In this document: piece by piece, positions 1-8,715 of the stretch
Layout: every line of letters begins with the position of its first letter
Numbering within the stretch: position 1 is the stretch's first letter
NCBI RefSeq assembly: GCF_036174265.1
Contig: NZ_CP108055.1
Span: 8,308,001 to 8,372,000 of the forward strand
Direction: 5' to 3'
DNA: 64,000 bases
Source of the DNA: Streptomyces sp. NBC_00285
GTDB lineage: Bacteria > Actinomycetota > Actinomycetes > Streptomycetales > Streptomycetaceae
The notes under the pieces: generated by a model
What the model was told of the DNA's origin: nothing
Seen by the model: only the letters and a program-made list of their open reading frames with translations
Databases searched by the model: none
Position numbers and translations under genes: made by a program

Positions 1-90
1 ACCGAACGCGAGGGAGCGTTCTCCGCACGGGTGTGCCCGGACCGGGACCGGGGGATGAGTGCACGCTCCCACGGCGGATACCTTTAGGTC

Positions 91-1233
91 GTGCAGTCAG
101 CAAGCGAATCCACTCAGCAGACCTCCGGGCGGCTCCACCGGGCGCGTGCCCTCTACCGGAACGTCTCGAAGCGCAGGACCGCCTGGCTGCTCGTCAAGGA
201 CACCGTCAACTCGTGCATCGAGTACCGCATCCTGGGTCTCGCCGCGGAGGCCGCGTTCTTCTCGCTGCTGTCCGTGCCGCCGCTGCTGCTCAGCCTCATC
301 GGACTGCTCGGCTACGTCGACGACTGGACCGGCACCGACAGCATCAGCAGCCTGGAGGCCAACCTCCTGGACGCCGCGCGCACGGTCCTCTCCGACAAGG
401 GTGTACGGGAGATCGCGCAGCCGATCCTCACCGACGTGATGAAGGGCGGCCGTCCCGACGTCATCTCCGTCGGCTTCCTGTTCGCCCTGTGGTCCGGTTC
501 GCGCGCGGTCAACGTCTTCATCGACACCATCACCGTCATGTACGGCCTCGACGGGGTCCGCGGCATCGTCAAGACCCGGCTCGTCGCGTTCGCGCTGTTC
601 GTCGCGGCGCTGCTGATCGGCTCGATCGCGCTGCCGTTGATGGTGGCGGGGCCGGACGCGGTGGTGCGGATCGTGCCGTGGTCGGCGACGGTCGTGCAGG
701 TCCTGTACTGGCCCGTGGTGATCATCCTGTCCGTCGCCTTCCTGACGACGCTGTACCACGTGTCGGTGCCGGTGCGCTCACCGTGGATCGAGGACGTCCC
801 CGGCGCCCTGGTGGCGTTGGCCATGTGGGTGCTGGGAAGCTTTCTGCTGCGCATCTACCTCCAGAGCACCATCGAGGGCGCGACGATCTACGGCTCGCTG
901 GCCGCGGCGGTGGCGGTGCTGCTGTGGATCGGGGTCTCGGCCTTCGCGGTGCTGGTGGGCGCCGCGATGAACGCCGCGATCGACCGCGTGTGGCCGGCGG
1001 CGTCCACGGCGGCGGCACGTGCGGCCAACGAGCGGTTGCGGGAGGCGCAGGTCGCGGAGTACGTGGCCCGGGCGGCCACCGTCCACGACACGGACCCCGA
1101 TCCCGACGACCCGGACATGCCCTCGGAGTTCCCGGAACGCTGGTCCCGCTTCCTTCCTCCGGAGGACGTGACCTCCCGCTTCCGGACCCACGCGAGGACG
1201 ACCCACCCCCCGCGGAAGCCGGAGGGCTCCTGA
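91..1233 (+). CDS. YihY/BrkB family inner-membrane protein
   Basis: This 380-residue protein fits the YihY/virulence factor BrkB family. It has a soluble N-terminus of about 40 residues, then roughly six hydrophobic helices between residues 45 and 310, and a charged, Asp/Pro-rich cytoplasmic tail. Motifs typical of the family are visible: an AAEAAFFSLLSVPPLLL-like first helix and ATIYGSLAAAVAVLLWIG in the fifth to sixth helix region. Members were once annotated as RNase BN, which is no longer accepted, and the true role is unknown. The start is GTG at 91. A TACCTT hexamer at 79-84 sits so close to the GTG that a leaderless transcript is possible, which is inference only. It reads alone, convergent with the oxidoreductase downstream. 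Confidence 0.88.
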   Translation: MQSASESTQQTSGRLHRARALYRNVSKRRTAWLLVKDTVNSCIEYRILGLAAEAAFFSLLSVPPLLLSLIGLLGYVDDWTGTDSISSLEANLLDAARTVLSDKGVREIAQPILTDVMKGGRPDVISVGFLFALWSGSRAVNVFIDTITVMYGLDGVRGIVKTRLVAFALFVAALLIGSIALPLMVAGPDAVVRIVPWSATVVQVLYWPVVIILSVAFLTTLYHVSVPVRSPWIEDVPGALVALAMWVLGSFLLRIYLQSTIEGATIYGSLAAAVAVLLWIGVSAFAVLVGAAMNAAIDRVWPAASTAAARAANERLREAQVAEYVARAATVHDTDPDPDDPDMPSEFPERWSRFLPPEDVTSRFRTHARTTHPPRKPEGS

Positions 1234-1282
1234 GGGGCAGGTCGTCGGCCGCGCGCCGACGGGGCCGGCCACAGCCCCGGGG

Positions 1283-2119
1283 TCAGCCCTTCCAGGTCCC
1301 CGCGGCCGCCGCATCCCTCGCGAAGTCGCCGAAGTCCCGCGGCTCCCGGCCCAGCACCTCCCGTACGCCGTCCGACAGATACGCGTTACGGCCGTCCAGC
1401 AACTGCTCGAACGCCTCGACCAGCGCGCCGGCCGCCGCCTCCGGCACCCCGAACCCCGCAAGGCGCTCCCCGTACGCCCGCGCCGACACCGACCGGTACG
1501 TCAGCTCACGCCCCGTCGCCTCCGCGATCTCCGCGACCGCCTCGCCGAACGTCAGCAGCCGCGGCCCCGAGACGGCGAGCGTCTGTCCGGCATACCGGTC
1601 GCCCGATGTCAGCGCGGCCACCACCACGTCCCCGATGTCCCGCACATCCACGAACGGCTCCCGCACCTCACCCGCCGGGAACACCAGCTCCCCGCTCAGC
1701 CGCAACTCCTCCACCAGCGGCCCCTCGCTGAAGTTCTGCGCGAACCAGGCGGCCCGTACGACCGTCCAGTCCGCCCCCGACGCGTGCAGCGCCTCCTCCG
1801 CGTCCCGCGCCCGGTCCTGCCCCCGCGACGACAGCAGCACCAGCCGCCGTACGCCGGCCCCCACCGCCTCCCGCGCGACCGCCCCGACCGCCTCGGCGAC
1901 GCCGGGGGCACCGATGTCCGAGGGGTACACCAGATAGGCCGCGTCCGCGCCCCGCAGCACCCGCGCCCACGTCGACCGGTCCTGCCAGTCGAACCCCTGC
2001 GCCCGCGAAGCCGCCCGAACCGTCAGCCCCGCCGCCGTCGCGGACTGCGCCACCCGGCTCCCCGTACGACCCGAGGCGCCGGTCACCACCACCGTCATGT
2101 TCGCCGTGTCCTGTGTCAT
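1283..2119 (-). CDS. NmrA-like NAD(P)-binding SDR-family oxidoreductase
   Basis: This 278-residue atypical short-chain dehydrogenase belongs to the NmrA/HSCARG type. A Rossmann glycine motif (VVTGASGRTGS) lies in the first 20 residues, followed by the shortened middle region and FAQNFSEGPL block seen in NAD(P)H-binding NmrA-like proteins such as quinone oxidoreductase QorB. A classical YxxxK catalytic pair is not evident, so it may be a redox sensor or reductase of unknown substrate. Translation starts at ATG 2119, or alternatively at the internal ATG at 2098. It is divergent from the AraC-type regulator at 2201 with an 81-bp gap, a pairing that suggests the regulator controls it. Confidence 0.85.
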   Translation of the reverse strand: MTQDTANMTVVVTGASGRTGSRVAQSATAAGLTVRAASRAQGFDWQDRSTWARVLRGADAAYLVYPSDIGAPGVAEAVGAVAREAVGAGVRRLVLLSSRGQDRARDAEEALHASGADWTVVRAAWFAQNFSEGPLVEELRLSGELVFPAGEVREPFVDVRDIGDVVVAALTSGDRYAGQTLAVSGPRLLTFGEAVAEIAEATGRELTYRSVSARAYGERLAGFGVPEAAAGALVEAFEQLLDGRNAYLSDGVREVLGREPRDFGDFARDAAAAGTWKG

Positions 2120-2200
2120 GCCGTCGAGTCAACTGCCGTTCCGGGCAAGGGGCCATCGCTGAACGGCTCATTCCCATGCGCGCGCGTCTACGCTGGCCGC

Positions 2201-3154
2201 ATGGACGCTCTGGCAGGTCTGCTGGAAGGGCCCCGGGCGCGTGGCGCCTTCATGATCCGTGCGTGTTTCGACCCGCCGTGGGCGGTGCGGGTGGAGGACC
2301 GGGCGCCGTTGACCGTGATGCTGCTGGTCCGCGGCGGCGCCTGGATCCTGTCCGACACCGGCGAGCGGATCCGGCTGCGCCCCGGCGACCTCGCCATCGC
2401 CCGCGGCCCCGCCCCCTACACCTGCGCCGACGCCCCCGGTACCGCCCCGCAGGCGCTGATCCTGCCCGGCGCTCAGTGCCGCTACCCCGACGGCCGGGTC
2501 CTGAACGGCTCGATGGACCTCGGCGTGCGCACCTGGGGCGACCGCCTCGACGGCGAGACGGTCGTCCTCATCGGGACGTACCTGATGGAGGGCGAGATCA
2601 GCAACCGGCTGCTGGACGCCCTGCCGCCGCTGCTGTCGCTGACCACCGACGTGTGGGAGTGCCCGCTCACCCCGCTCCTCATGGAGGAGATCGTGCGCGA
2701 CGAGCCGGGACAGGAGGTCGTCCTGGACCGGCTGCTCGACCTGCTCGTGATCGCCGCGCTCAGGGCCTGGTTCTCACGGCCCGAGGCGGAGCCGCCCGCG
2801 TGGTACGCGGCGCTGGCGGATCCCGTCGTGGGTCGGGTGCTGCGGCTGGTGCAGGACGATCCCGCCCACCCCTGGACGGTGGCCTCCCTCGCCGCCAAGG
2901 CGGGAGTGTCACGCGCGGCGCTGGCCCGGCGGTTCAGCGAGCTGGTGGGGGAGCCCGTGATGACGTATCTGACCGGGTGGCGGCTGGCGTTGGCGGCGGA
3001 CCGGCTGCGGGAGGGCTCCGCGACACTCGACGCGATCGCCCGGCAGGTGGGTTACGGCAGCGCGTTCGCCCTGTCCAGCGCGTTCAAGCGGGTCTACGGG
3101 GTCAGTCCGCAGGAGCATCGACTGCGGGGTGAGCGGGAGCTGAGCGCGCCGTAG
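2201..3154 (+). CDS. AraC family transcriptional regulator (cupin plus HTH)
   Basis: This 317-residue protein has two domains. Residues about 1-200 form a cupin-type ligand domain (LLVRGGAWILSDTGE, then RLRPGDLAIARG). The last 100 residues are an AraC double helix-turn-helix: PWTVASLAAKAGVSRAALARR is the first HTH and DAIARQVGYGSAFALSSAFKR the second, followed by GVSPQEHR. The open frame extends far upstream, but ATG 2201 is chosen because the family-like sequence begins there and the upstream part overlaps the divergent oxidoreductase. It is the likely local regulator of that oxidoreductase. Its ligand cannot be told from the sequence. Confidence 0.88.
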   Translation: MDALAGLLEGPRARGAFMIRACFDPPWAVRVEDRAPLTVMLLVRGGAWILSDTGERIRLRPGDLAIARGPAPYTCADAPGTAPQALILPGAQCRYPDGRVLNGSMDLGVRTWGDRLDGETVVLIGTYLMEGEISNRLLDALPPLLSLTTDVWECPLTPLLMEEIVRDEPGQEVVLDRLLDLLVIAALRAWFSRPEAEPPAWYAALADPVVGRVLRLVQDDPAHPWTVASLAAKAGVSRAALARRFSELVGEPVMTYLTGWRLALAADRLREGSATLDAIARQVGYGSAFALSSAFKRVYGVSPQEHRLRGERELSAP

Positions 3155-3163
3155 CCTGGGCCT

Positions 3164-3829
3164 GTGTACACAGAGCGGGCGTCTCGGCTCACGGGTGCCG
3201 CCGTCTGGACCGGTGACGGCGCCGGACGGGTGCTGCCCGACGGGTGCATGGACCTGCTCTGGAACGAAGGACGCCTCCTCGTCGCCGGGCCCGACACCCG
3301 CGCCTACGTCGCCGGGGGCGCCTCGGACACCTGGACGGGCCTGCGCTTTCCTCCCGGTTCCGCGCCCGCCTTCCTCGGGGTGCCCGCACACGAACTGCGC
3401 GATCTCCGGGTGGAGTTGGCCGATCTCTGGCCGTCTTGTGAGGTACGGCGGCTGCGGGGCCGTATCGCCGGCTCCCCGGACCCGGGTACGGCCCTCGAAG
3501 AGATCGCACTGGAGCGCGCCGCCCCGCCCGACCCCCTTCTGCGTGCCCTCGTCGCTTCCCTCGACGCGGGGCGCCCCGTCGCCGTGACCGCCGACGAACT
3601 CGGGCTCGGCGCACGCCGGTTGCACCGCCGTTCACTCGTGGCCTTCGGGTACGGGCCGAAGACGCTGGCCCGGATCCTGCGGTTGCAGCGGGCTCTGGCG
3701 CTGGCTCGGACCGGTGTGCCGTTCGCGGCGACGGCCGCGCGGAGCGGGTACGCGGACCAGGCCCATCTCGCGCGGGACGTAAGGGAGTTGGCCGGTCTGC
3801 CGCTCGGGCGACTACTCGCCGCCCGGTAG
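3164..3829 (+). CDS. AraC-type HTH regulator with DUF6597-like N-terminus
   Basis: This 221-residue regulator starts with GTG at 3164, 10 bases after the previous stop. The N-terminal half ([26 protein letters not shown] pattern) matches the DUF6597-type module found ahead of AraC HTH domains in actinobacteria. The C-terminal half carries the AraC helices ([31 protein letters not shown] and [21 protein letters not shown]). The 3' end overlaps the convergent VOC gene by 18 bases. Such regulators commonly sit beside VOC proteins, so functional coupling to the next gene is plausible but not proven. Confidence 0.82.
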   Translation: MYTERASRLTGAAVWTGDGAGRVLPDGCMDLLWNEGRLLVAGPDTRAYVAGGASDTWTGLRFPPGSAPAFLGVPAHELRDLRVELADLWPSCEVRRLRGRIAGSPDPGTALEEIALERAAPPDPLLRALVASLDAGRPVAVTADELGLGARRLHRRSLVAFGYGPKTLARILRLQRALALARTGVPFAATAARSGYADQAHLARDVRELAGLPLGRLLAAR

Positions 3830-4213
3830 CGGGGCGTAGAGGTCGACGCCGTTGCCGTCGGGGTCGTGCAGCGAGGCGTACCGCTGGCCCCAGTCGGCGT
3901 TCCACGGCTTGAGTTCACCGTGGAACCCCTCGGCCACCAGCTCCTCGTACACGGCGTCGACCTCGGCGGGGTCGGCGCAGCGCAGCGCGAGTCCGGTGCG
4001 GCTGCCGCCGGTCGGGGCCCGCCAGCCCGGGTGGAAGGAGCGCACGGTCTCCTCGGTGTCGAGCATCAACCGCACACCGCCCGCGAGTTCGGCCTCCGCG
4101 TGCGGCTGCGTCTCGGCCCCCTCGGCGAAGGGGAACCCGAGCCGCCGGTAGAAGGCGACGGAGGCGGCCATGTCGGAGGCGATGAGGCCGATGGCATCGA
4201 ATCGTGGAGTCAT
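3812..4213 (-). CDS. VOC family protein (glyoxalase/bleomycin-resistance fold)
   Basis: This protein of about 133 residues has the vicinal-oxygen-chelate layout: an N-terminal beta strand ([26 protein letters not shown]), a central GG...[13 protein letters not shown] segment and a C-terminal metal-site region ending [19 protein letters not shown] (here [15 protein letters not shown]). The open frame allows a start at 4264, but ATG 4213 is preferred because homologues begin [13 protein letters not shown] and the extra 17 residues are low-complexity. It converges on the AraC-type regulator with an 18-bp overlap. The substrate is unknown; the family covers resistance proteins, dioxygenases and lyases. 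Confidence 0.85.
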   Translation of the reverse strand: MTPRFDAIGLIASDMAASVAFYRRLGFPFAEGAETQPHAEAELAGGVRLMLDTEETVRSFHPGWRAPTGGSRTGLALRCADPAEVDAVYEELVAEGFHGELKPWNADWGQRYASLHDPDGNGVDLYAPLPGGE

Positions 4214-4265
4214 GACGTCACCGTACGCAGGGGCGCCACGTCCGGTCTTGAAGGAATCGGACACG

Positions 4266-4898
4266 TCAGCCGAAGGTCACCGGTCCCCGGGGCGTGTCCA
4301 CCGTGAACGAGAGACCCACCGGGCCGTCGGTGAGGAGGAGCCCGGTGTCGAGGGCGGCCAGCAGCGGGCGGATCTCGGCAGGGAAAGGGGCGGTCGCTCT
4401 CAACGAGAGGAGAGGAGTCGTCGGCAGGTCCGAGGCCGTCGGGTGGGGAGAGGCGCCCCAGTCGATGAGGAAGGGCACCAGACCGGACGGGTGCTGGTTG
4501 TCGCCGTCCGTCAGGCGCCACTTGAGCAGGGTGCCGTCGGGTCTGCGGCGGCTCATCGGACGCGGGGCGCCCGGGTCGTAGCCGCGGGTGCGGGCGGTGG
4601 CGACCGCCGCGTCCAGGTCGGGCGGGCTGATCGCCCAGGTCACCGTGCGGGCGGTGGTCAGCGTGTCGACGTCGAAGGGGCGCGGGCCCGTCGGCTCCGG
4701 CTGCTCCGGGTCCGGGCCGATGATCTCCAGATAGGCGCCGCCACCCAGCGAGACCAGGTGGTTGCGGGTACCGAGACCGACGTGCACACCGCCGGGGGCG
4801 GGTGGCACACCGGTGCGCCGGGTGAAGTCGGCGACCGTCTCCGCCAGGAGGGGAGTCGCCAGGACGAGATGGTCGAGGCGTGCGGGAATCGCGTTCAC
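4266..4898 (-). CDS. VOC family protein, glyoxalase-like domain
   Basis: This protein of about 210 residues starts IPARLDHLVLATPLLAETVADFTRRTG, the usual opening of the Glyoxalase_3-like domain family, and then has GVHVGLGTRNHLVSLGGGAYLEIIGPDPEQ. The DHLV histidine and YLEIIGPD acidic strand are the expected metal-site elements. GTG 4898 is preferred (VNAIPARLDHLV); ATG 4916 gives six more residues. It lies upstream of the shorter VOC gene on the same strand with a gap of about 50 bases, so the two may be co-transcribed. The 181 bases between this gene and the LacI gene at 5080 show no clear feature. Confidence 0.82.
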   Translation of the reverse strand: MNAIPARLDHLVLATPLLAETVADFTRRTGVPPAPGGVHVGLGTRNHLVSLGGGAYLEIIGPDPEQPEPTGPRPFDVDTLTTARTVTWAISPPDLDAAVATARTRGYDPGAPRPMSRRRPDGTLLKWRLTDGDNQHPSGLVPFLIDWGASPHPTASDLPTTPLLSLRATAPFPAEIRPLLAALDTGLLLTDGPVGLSFTVDTPRGPVTFG

Positions 4899-5079
4899 CG
4901 CGCCGAGGCTACGCACATCGGACCGCCCGAAGGAACACCCGTACGGCGACGCGGCGTCATAAGCGTCACGGCGCGGCAGACGGCCGCGAATCCGTTCGCC
5001 CCGGGCTCACGCCCACCAAGGTGCTCCGGTCGGCCGCCGCCCCCGCCGCCCCCGTCGACGACGTCCGCGTGGCCGTGGG

Positions 5080-6123
5080 TCAGCCGCGGGGCACGGCCGT
5101 GCTCGCGCGTTCCACCAAACGCGTCGACAGTTCCGTCCGGGTGCTCTCCGGGCGATCGCCCTCCATCATGCGGACCAGAAGACGCAGGGCCATGGCCGCC
5201 ATCTCCGACAACGGCTGGCGGACTGTGGTGAGGGCCGGGGTCGTCCAGCGGGCCTCGGGGAGGTCGTCGAAGCCCACGACACTCATGTCGTCCGGGACGC
5301 GCAGCCCCCGTTCGGCCAGTGCCTCGTACACCCCCAGGGCCATGTGGTCCGAGCAGACGAAGACCGCGGTGGGCGGTTCGGGCAGGTCGAGGAGTTCCAG
5401 GGTGCGGCGGTGGGCGGCGCTCTCGTCGAAGCCGGCGTGCCGGACGTACTCGGGGCGTTGCCGTATCCCCGCCGCCGCGAGCGCGGAACGGTAGCCCGCC
5501 ACCCGCGCCCCGCTGCACATCCTGCGCTGGTGACCGGCGACGACCGCGATGCGCTCATGGCCCAGCGCAAGCAGGTGCTCGGTCGCCGTCACCCCGCCCT
5601 GCCAGTTCGCCGCGCCCACCGAGACCACGCCCGGCGGTGGCTCCAGGACCGGGTCGATCAGGACGTACGGGATGCGGTGCTGGTTCAGCCAGCTGTACTG
5701 CGACGACGTCAGCTCGGCCAGGTTGAACAGCACCCCGGCGGAGCCGCGCGCGGTGAGTTTGTCCATCCAGCCGCGGTCGGGCCGGCCCGTCCGGGTGCGG
5801 TTCAGCCCGGCCGAGACCACCACCTCGAGACCCGCGTCGTGGGCGGCCGCCTCGACCCCGTGCAGCACCGCGCCCGACCAGGAGGTCTCCAGCGAGTGCA
5901 CGACCAGGTCGACCAGCCCCGACGCCTTCACCGCGTCGAACCTCGGTCTGCGGACGTAACCGAGCCGGTCCAGTGCCTCGGTGACCCGGCGGCGGGTCTC
6001 GGGGGCCACGTCCTCCCGCCCGTTGACCACCTTGGAGGCGGTCGGCACCGACACGCCTGCCTCCCGGGCGACGACCGCCAGCGTGGGACCGGACGCCACG
6101 CTCGCACTCCCCGTGCGGACCAT
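5080..6123 (-). CDS. LacI family transcriptional regulator
   Basis: This 347-residue LacI/GalR repressor has the N-terminal helix-turn-helix and hinge at residues 13-65 (TLAVVAREAGVSVPTASKVVNGREDVAPETRRRV, then LDRLGYVRRP). A periplasmic-binding-protein-like effector domain follows, with GVLFNLAELTSS, VVGFDDLPEARWTTPALTTVRQPL and the C-terminal family signature. It is divergent from a decayed alginate-lyase-like gene. Candidate operators (AAGCGCTT and GTTTC/GAAAC repeats) lie just upstream at 6162-6192. The usual model is repression of the adjacent catabolic gene and itself, relieved by a sugar. Because the neighbour is broken, its present target is unclear. Confidence 0.9.
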   Translation of the reverse strand: MVRTGSASVASGPTLAVVAREAGVSVPTASKVVNGREDVAPETRRRVTEALDRLGYVRRPRFDAVKASGLVDLVVHSLETSWSGAVLHGVEAAAHDAGLEVVVSAGLNRTRTGRPDRGWMDKLTARGSAGVLFNLAELTSSQYSWLNQHRIPYVLIDPVLEPPPGVVSVGAANWQGGVTATEHLLALGHERIAVVAGHQRRMCSGARVAGYRSALAAAGIRQRPEYVRHAGFDESAAHRRTLELLDLPEPPTAVFVCSDHMALGVYEALAERGLRVPDDMSVVGFDDLPEARWTTPALTTVRQPLSEMAAMALRLLVRMMEGDRPESTRTELSTRLVERASTAVPRG

Positions 6124-6161
6124 CGGGAACCACCTCTCCGGCCCGCCCGTGGGCCATGAAA

Positions 6162-6192
6162 GTTTCGACCAGCGCGGAAACAGTAAGCGCTT
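6162..6192. promoter_or_regulatory. candidate LacI-type operator region
   Basis: GTTTC at 6162-6166 and GAAAC at 6177-6181 form an inverted repeat with a 10-base spacer. The palindrome AAGCGCTT follows at 6185-6192. The core GCGC flanked by A/T is typical of LacI/GalR operators. The site lies 39-69 bases upstream of the LacI start and upstream of the decayed divergent gene. A related AAGCGCTT occurs at 16369-16376. Confidence 0.5.
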
Positions 6193-6344
6193 CCTACCCT
6201 AGGTTCGCCCGGGAAAGTCGGGAAGAGGTCGGGCTTCGCAGGTCTTCGCGATGGCACGGTTCTCGAAACCCCGAACGTCATCCGCAGGTGAGCCGGAACC
6301 CCCCGAAGTCGGCGGTGAAGGCCGCGTCGACCAGATCCACCGTA

Positions 6345-6679
6345 TGGATTCCGGCCATCGCACCCGTGAACCTCAACTTCGAGCCGTGGTCGTCGGACAG
6401 CCGCCGCTTCATGAAGGCCGCCCAGTACGTCGCGAAGTACAACCTCGGCCAGGACGTCCCTTTCACCACCCCGTGGTCTCCGCCGACTCCCGCGGCCAGG
6501 TCCGCCCCGTCTGGGCGATGCTCCACTTCCACTACAACCGGCGCCTGGGCCTCGACGACAAGTACATCTCGCAGATGTACTACGACCTGGTCGCCCCCGA
6601 GGGCGGCGGCGGTGACTACGGCACCACCAGCGGCGGCTTCGACCAGCTGGGCTTCGGCACCCTGATGTACGCCAAATAG
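6345..6679 (+). pseudogene. remnant of an alginate-lyase-like polysaccharide lyase gene
   Basis: Two reading frames carry consecutive pieces of one protein. One frame, to about 6475, reads NLNFEPWSSDSRRFMKAAQY then VAKYNLGQDVPF. The other frame continues with SADSRGQVRPVWAMLHFHYN, RLGLDDKYISQMYYDL and ends GGGGDYGTTSGGFDQLGFG..LMYAK with a TAG at 6677-6679. From memory this resembles the C-terminus of actinobacterial alginate lyase family proteins, whose PVW...HYH...GGGGDYG blocks match. Only the last 100-110 residues remain; the N-terminal two thirds, the signal peptide and the start are missing, and a frameshift lies near 6465-6485. It faces the LacI gene, its probable former regulator. Confidence 0.6.
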
Positions 6680-6771
6680 CCCTCAACCGTGCTCGTGCAC
6701 CGGAATACCGGCGGCGACTGTGGTGCTCTGGTCATACCGGTGCACGAGCACGGCGAAGGGCTGGTGGGCGG

Positions 6772-8379
6772 ATGACGGCAGACCAGGCGAACCCCGTGGC
6801 CAGGACGTGGGACGGGGATCCCGTGACGCGGACTCCCCACGGGGCGGTGCGCGGCCGGTACGAACGGGGCGTGGCCGTGTTCCGCGGCATCCCGTACGCG
6901 GCACCCCCCTTCGGTCCCCGCCGCTTTCGGCCACCGGAGCCCCCCGAGCCCTGGGACGGTGTGCGCGACGCGGCCGCCTTCGGGCCCACGGCGCCGAAAC
7001 CGCCGTACTCCGACGCCTTCGCGCAATACCTGTCCGACCCGGTCGTCCCGGGCGACGACTGCCTCAACCTCAACGTGTGGACACCGGAACCCGGGCCCGG
7101 CGCCCGCCTCCCGGTCCTGGTGTGGGTCCACGGCGGCGCCCTGACCCGGGGATCGTCCGCGGTACCCGTGTACGACGGGCATGCCTTCGCCCGCGACGGC
7201 GTCGTCTTCGTCTCGGTCAACTACCGCCTCGGCGTCGAGGGCTTCGGCCTCTTCCCGGACACCCCCGCCAACCCCGGCCTGCGCGACCAGCTCGCCGCCC
7301 TGCGCTGGGTCCACGAGTCGATCGAGGCCTTCGGCGGCGACCCCGGCCGCGTCACCGTGGCGGGACAGTCGGCCGGCGCGATCAGCATCGGCGCCCTGCT
7401 CGCCGCCCCACAGACCCGCGGCCTGTTCAGGCGCGCGGTCCTGCAGAGCGGTCCGCCCGAGGCGAGCGACCGCGACAAGGTACGGCGGATGGTGCGCCGT
7501 ATGGCCACCCGGCTGAAGGTCCCCGCCACCGCCGCGGCCTTCGCCGACGTCGACCGCGAGCTGCTGCTGCGCACCCAGGCCGAGGTGGGCAGGCTGAGCA
7601 GCCCGGTCCTCGGAGGCCCCGCCTTCGGGATCGTGGTCGACGGCGACCTCGTACCCCGCGACCCCCTGGAGGCGCTGGTCTCGGGGGAGGCGGGCAGGGA
7701 CGTCGACCTCATGCTGGGCTGGACCAGCGACGAGTACCGCCTCTGGCTCGTCCCCGGCGGGCTCCTGGAGCGCGTCGACCGGCTCGGACCGGTCGCCCTG
7801 GCCGGCGCCATGGCCCGCTGCCACTGCGGCGTGGAGGTGGTGCGCGGCTACCGCGTCCTGCACCCCGAGGCCGGCACCGCCGATCTGGTCGGCCAGATGG
7901 TCACCGACCACCTGCTGCGCATCCCCCTGCACCGCCTGGCCGAGGCCCGCCCGGGCACGTCGTACGTCTACGAGTTCGCCTGGCCCTCCAACCTCCCGGA
8001 CCTCGGCGCCTGCCACGCCCTCGAACTGGGTTTCGTCTTCGACACCGGCGCCACCCCGGAGTCGGCCAAGCTCGCGGGCGAGGGCGCCCCCACCGAACTC
8101 GGCGAGGCCATGCACGGCGCGTGGGTGCGCTTCGCGACCGACGGCGACCCGGGCTGGCAGCCCTGGGACGCCACCCACCCGGTCCAGGTCTTCGGCAAGG
8201 GCGACCCCTACCTCGCGTCCGGCCCTCGGGACGGCGATTTCGCGGTGTGGACGGCCGATACGACGACACCGGAGACGGCCCCCGTGTCGGAACCGGCGGA
8301 GGGCTGGCCCGCCCGGACCGCGGAACTGCGGTCGGTGGTACGGCGGCTGCGGCGCTCGGGGCTGGCCCGACGGCACTGA
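6772..8379 (+). CDS. type-B carboxylesterase/lipase family protein
   Basis: This 535-residue alpha/beta hydrolase belongs to the carboxylesterase type B family. The hallmarks are GVAVFRGIPYAAPPFG near residue 40, the EDCLNLNVW-like block (DDCLNLNVWTPE), the oxyanion-hole HGGAL and the nucleophile elbow VTVAGQSAGA (Ser in GQSAG). The acid region is WTSDEYRLW and the late histidine is in GACHALELGFVF. There is no signal peptide, so it is probably cytoplasmic. Such enzymes hydrolyse esters of varied substrates (p-nitrobenzyl esterase-like). ATG 6772 is the first family-consistent start. It follows the lyase remnant and converges on the LacI fragment. Confidence 0.9.
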   Translation: MTADQANPVARTWDGDPVTRTPHGAVRGRYERGVAVFRGIPYAAPPFGPRRFRPPEPPEPWDGVRDAAAFGPTAPKPPYSDAFAQYLSDPVVPGDDCLNLNVWTPEPGPGARLPVLVWVHGGALTRGSSAVPVYDGHAFARDGVVFVSVNYRLGVEGFGLFPDTPANPGLRDQLAALRWVHESIEAFGGDPGRVTVAGQSAGAISIGALLAAPQTRGLFRRAVLQSGPPEASDRDKVRRMVRRMATRLKVPATAAAFADVDRELLLRTQAEVGRLSSPVLGGPAFGIVVDGDLVPRDPLEALVSGEAGRDVDLMLGWTSDEYRLWLVPGGLLERVDRLGPVALAGAMARCHCGVEVVRGYRVLHPEAGTADLVGQMVTDHLLRIPLHRLAEARPGTSYVYEFAWPSNLPDLGACHALELGFVFDTGATPESAKLAGEGAPTELGEAMHGAWVRFATDGDPGWQPWDATHPVQVFGKGDPYLASGPRDGDFAVWTADTTTPETAPVSEPAEGWPARTAELRSVVRRLRRSGLARRH

Positions 8380-8403
8380 GGGAGGACGCCGGGCCCTTCC
8401 GTC

Positions 8404-8658
8404 TCAGGTGCCGGTCGCCGCGACCGAGTCCCGGACCACCACATGGGTGCCCAGCAGCAGGTGCTCGGCGGGATCCTCCGCCCTACGGCCGAGCGCGGTG
8501 CGTACGGCGAGGCGGCCCAGTTCCTCGTAGGGGACGTGGACCGTCGTGAGCGCAGGGTGGAGGTCGCGGGCGAAGGGGATGTCGTCGTAGCCGGCCAGGG
8601 AGACGTCCCCCGGCACGTCGAGACCGGCCTCGTGAAGGGCGGTCAGGGCGGGCAACAC
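8404..8658 (-). pseudogene. truncated LacI-family regulator (C-terminal fragment)
   Basis: The 84 residues correspond to only the last quarter of a LacI/GalR effector domain: LPALTALHEAGLDVPGDVSL, AGYDDIPFARDLHPALTTVHVPY and LGRRAEDPAEHLLLGTHVVVRDS. No helix-turn-helix, hinge or N-terminal subdomain precedes it; instead a 14-bp palindrome and then the end of the homocysteine methyltransferase gene lie upstream. Full-length relatives are about 330-350 residues, so this is a gene fragment and unlikely to bind DNA. It is convergent with the esterase. Confidence 0.7.
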
Positions 8659-8662
8659 GCGT

Positions 8663-8676
8663 GGAAACCGGTTTCC
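8663..8676. promoter_or_regulatory. perfect 14-bp palindrome, LacI-operator-like
   Basis: GGAAACCGGTTTCC is a perfect palindrome with the central CG and flanking A/T blocks typical of LacI/GalR operators. It lies four bases upstream of the truncated LacI fragment, where that gene's coding similarity stops. It may be the surviving operator of the lost locus, or it may lie at the deletion junction. Confidence 0.5.
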
Positions 8677-8715
8677 GGAGCGGAGGCCGGCAGTGGGGGC
8701 GCGGAACCGGTAGGG

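Noticed and set aside
1784..2200. Upstream extension of the AraC frame
   Set aside because: It overlaps the divergent NmrA-like gene and shows no family similarity before 2201.
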